From Colivivens sp963645405 (GTDB lineage: Bacteria; Bacteroidota; Bacteroidia; Bacteroidales; Bacteroidaceae): a stretch of DNA of 22,816 nt. A program made the translations under genes and the position numbers. Numbering within the stretch: position 1 is the stretch's first letter; each line of letters opens with the position of its first letter. The DNA lies in contig CAVISR010000047.1 of NCBI GenBank assembly GCA_963645405.1, forward strand, positions 1 to 22,816, in the 5' to 3' direction. The notes beneath the pieces were generated by a model. The model had not been told where the DNA came from. It saw nothing but the letters and a program-made list of their open reading frames with translations, and did no database searches. Positions 22,799 through 22,816 of the stretch are shown here, piece by piece.

Positions 22799-22816
22799 GG
22801 TGTTTTTCATGTTTTT

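Larger units (their letters stand above)
22198..22816. other. Repeat-rich gene-free region at the right edge
   Basis: These 619 bp contain no credible gene. They hold the asnS terminator, two copies and a relic of the REPIN-like element, a hairpin with a T-run (22648-22670) and a second inverted-repeat element. Open frames crossing it translate to recurring peptides such as ALTLSERASSY, which come from the repeats. Confidence 0.8.

Overview
The window looks like chromosomal DNA of a Bacteroidota bacterium, most likely Prevotella or a close relative. This is inferred from three things: the family content (TonB-receptor-like beta-barrel protein, GH115 alpha-glucuronidase, DUF4348-type lipoprotein, secreted C69 peptidase, DivIC-like protein), promoters of the Bacteroidota TTTG / TAnnTTTG type, and the absence of strong Shine-Dalgarno sequences. 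No phage, integrase, transposase or CRISPR array was found, and the genes are mostly housekeeping.

Left half, all on the minus strand (read from right to left). A TonB-receptor-like outer-membrane protein (9358-12393) is followed by its own terminator. A cluster then runs from a promoter at about 8931-8962: a lipoprotein, murB (cell-wall precursor synthesis), a PhnP-like metallo-hydrolase overlapping murB by 4 bp, and, after a gap, an FAD-dependent oxidoreductase. Next come recA with its own promoter and terminator, a CapA-like metallophosphatase lipoprotein, and a secreted C69 dipeptidase.

Right half, all on the plus strand. A GH115 xylan alpha-glucuronidase gene has a very clear promoter. 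It is followed by dnaX, a divIC/ftsB-like gene, a small four-helix membrane protein overlapping purB by 4 bp, purB, an RluB-like pseudouridine synthase with a long Asn/Gly/Arg-rich N-terminus, and asnS with a terminator.

The most unusual content is between the genes. (1) A family of 115-bp elements made of two inverted arms occurs at both ends of the window and, in a shortened form, in the middle. Each arm is TAGGAG or TAGAAG, three bases, then a 6-bp stem with loop TCC. The stems differ between arms but keep their pairing through compensatory changes. This is the architecture of REP doublets (REPINs). (2) Several intergenic regions carry short tandem arrays of about 22-23 bp; the best has five units upstream of recA, each with a 12-bp near-palindrome. 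(3) The last 450 bp are a mosaic of these elements plus a second, different inverted-repeat element.
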